Origin: CAILZL01 sp963791615
GTDB taxonomy: Bacteria > Pseudomonadota > Gammaproteobacteria > Steroidobacterales > Steroidobacteraceae
Length of the DNA: 64,000 nucleotides
Direction of reading: 5' to 3'
Assembly (NCBI GenBank): GCA_963791615.1
Contig: CAWBTE010000006.1
Span: 1,612,001 to 1,676,000, forward strand
Shown: positions 63,607 through 64,000 of the stretch, in pieces
Position numbering within the stretch: the first letter of the stretch is position 1
How the letters are laid out: the number at the start of each line of letters is the position of its first letter
Notes under the pieces: generated by a model
The model's database searches: none
The model's input: only the letters and a program-made list of their open reading frames with translations
What the model was told of the DNA's origin: nothing
Position numbers and translations under genes: made by a program

Positions 63607-64000
63607 ATGGCCATCATCGAACGAGAGCCACGGATCCCTGCGGAGGCCCTCCTCCAGGGCGCTGCAGACACGATCGAGAGCCTCGTCCCGGATCACGACC
63701 GGGTTCTGACGCCCGCCGAGTGCGAGCGGATCGCTGTCGAGATCGCCGGGCGCGGGCTCTGGGAAGGCGTCGAGCTGACGCCGACCGAGTCGCACACGCG
63801 GGCCTACGCCCTCCTCTACGAGGACGAGCGGATGGAGATGTGGCTCCTCTCCTGGCTGCCCCATCACTCCACGGGCTTTCACGATCACGGTGAGTCCAAC
63901 GTCGGCTTCTGCGTCGCGCAGGGGACGATCGTCGAGCAGCAGCTGCGCTTTGCGGGGCCGCCCTGCGAGCTGAGGCTCGAGGCCGGCGACACCCGCGCGG
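63607..64000 (+). CDS. Cysteine dioxygenase-like cupin (partial)
   Basis: First 131 codons; continues beyond the window. Starts MAIIERE. The cupin core YALLYEDERMEMWLLSWLPH followed by STGFHDHGESNVGFCVAQG carries the H-x-H iron ligands typical of bacterial thiol dioxygenases (CDO type I). It probably oxidises cysteine or another small thiol. Likely regulated by the adjacent IclR protein. Confidence 0.85.
   Translation, partial: MAIIEREPRIPAEALLQGAADTIESLVPDHDRVLTPAECERIAVEIAGRGLWEGVELTPTESHTRAYALLYEDERMEMWLLSWLPHHSTGFHDHGESNVGFCVAQGTIVEQQLRFAGPPCELRLEAGDTRA

Noticed and set aside
50155..64000. Genomic island acquired by the gammaproteobacterium
   Set aside because: It holds actinobacterial housekeeping genes, no mobility genes, and begins inside a truncated gene on both sides; a chimeric assembly explains it better.

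Overview
The window is two unrelated genomes joined near position 50,155. Bases 1 to about 50,150 read as a moderately high G+C gammaproteobacterium. The evidence is classic gammaproteobacterial gene order: def-fmt-rsmB-DUF4390-ntrY-ntrX running left, and LysM-dprA-smg-topA running right, plus hemF, rlmJ, hemB, aroE, plsB, rluB, hrpB and acs. Bases from about 50,155 to the end are visibly richer in G+C and read as an actinobacterium, most like a Thermoleophilia-type lineage: B12-dependent ribonucleotide reductase, a BTAD regulator, MMPL, IclR, and secreted RPDDRA-repeat proteins. Both genes at the join are cut off there (an NTP/NDP transporter on the left, the NrdJ C-terminus on the right), so the join looks like an assembly chimera rather than gene transfer.

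Layout of the left part: 1-6,990 is a leftward operon of translation and two-component genes. 7,328-16,770 is a rightward run of DNA uptake, topoisomerase, haem, rRNA methylation and shikimate genes. 16,802-21,690 runs leftward (plsB, a small lipoprotein, a small hydrolase, and an orphan contractile-tail sheath protein). A c-di-GMP-I riboswitch at 21,950-22,034 precedes a double-SPOR protein. 23,768-33,642 holds HiPIP, methionine aminopeptidase, an outer-membrane protein, RluB, a zinc peptidase, HrpB, a HIT protein and acetyl-CoA synthetase.

33,643-40,367 is a chromosomal integron. A rightward intI with a LexA/SOS box lies at its right end. To its left is an array of small leftward genes separated by attC-like sites: a RelE-type toxin-antitoxin pair, two MAPEG proteins, DUF2200, a VOC protein, and several small membrane or unknown proteins. 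The array carries a 291-bp MITE-like insertion with CTAG duplications, several decayed attC sites and decayed cassettes. A second, diverged copy of the acs 3' end lies beyond the toxin-antitoxin pair. After intI come an AlkA-like glycosylase, a DUF1304 protein and a TetR-linked RND efflux operon (OMF, adaptor, pump) with several palindromic repeats. Two tandem NTP/NDP transporters follow, the second badly frameshifted.

Layout of the right part: the NrdJ tail and its terminator; a very large BTAD regulator fused through one membrane helix to a beta-propeller and a periplasmic binding domain; a secreted RPDDRA-repeat protein; a small HTH protein; an MMPL transporter; a membrane protein; a serine hydrolase; YaaA; a multi-helix haem-oxidase-like protein; a FAD dehydrogenase; an IclR regulator; and the start of a cysteine dioxygenase-like gene. 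Most right-hand genes carry single-base frameshifts between well-conserved frames. That points to uncorrected indels in the consensus, not to natural decay.
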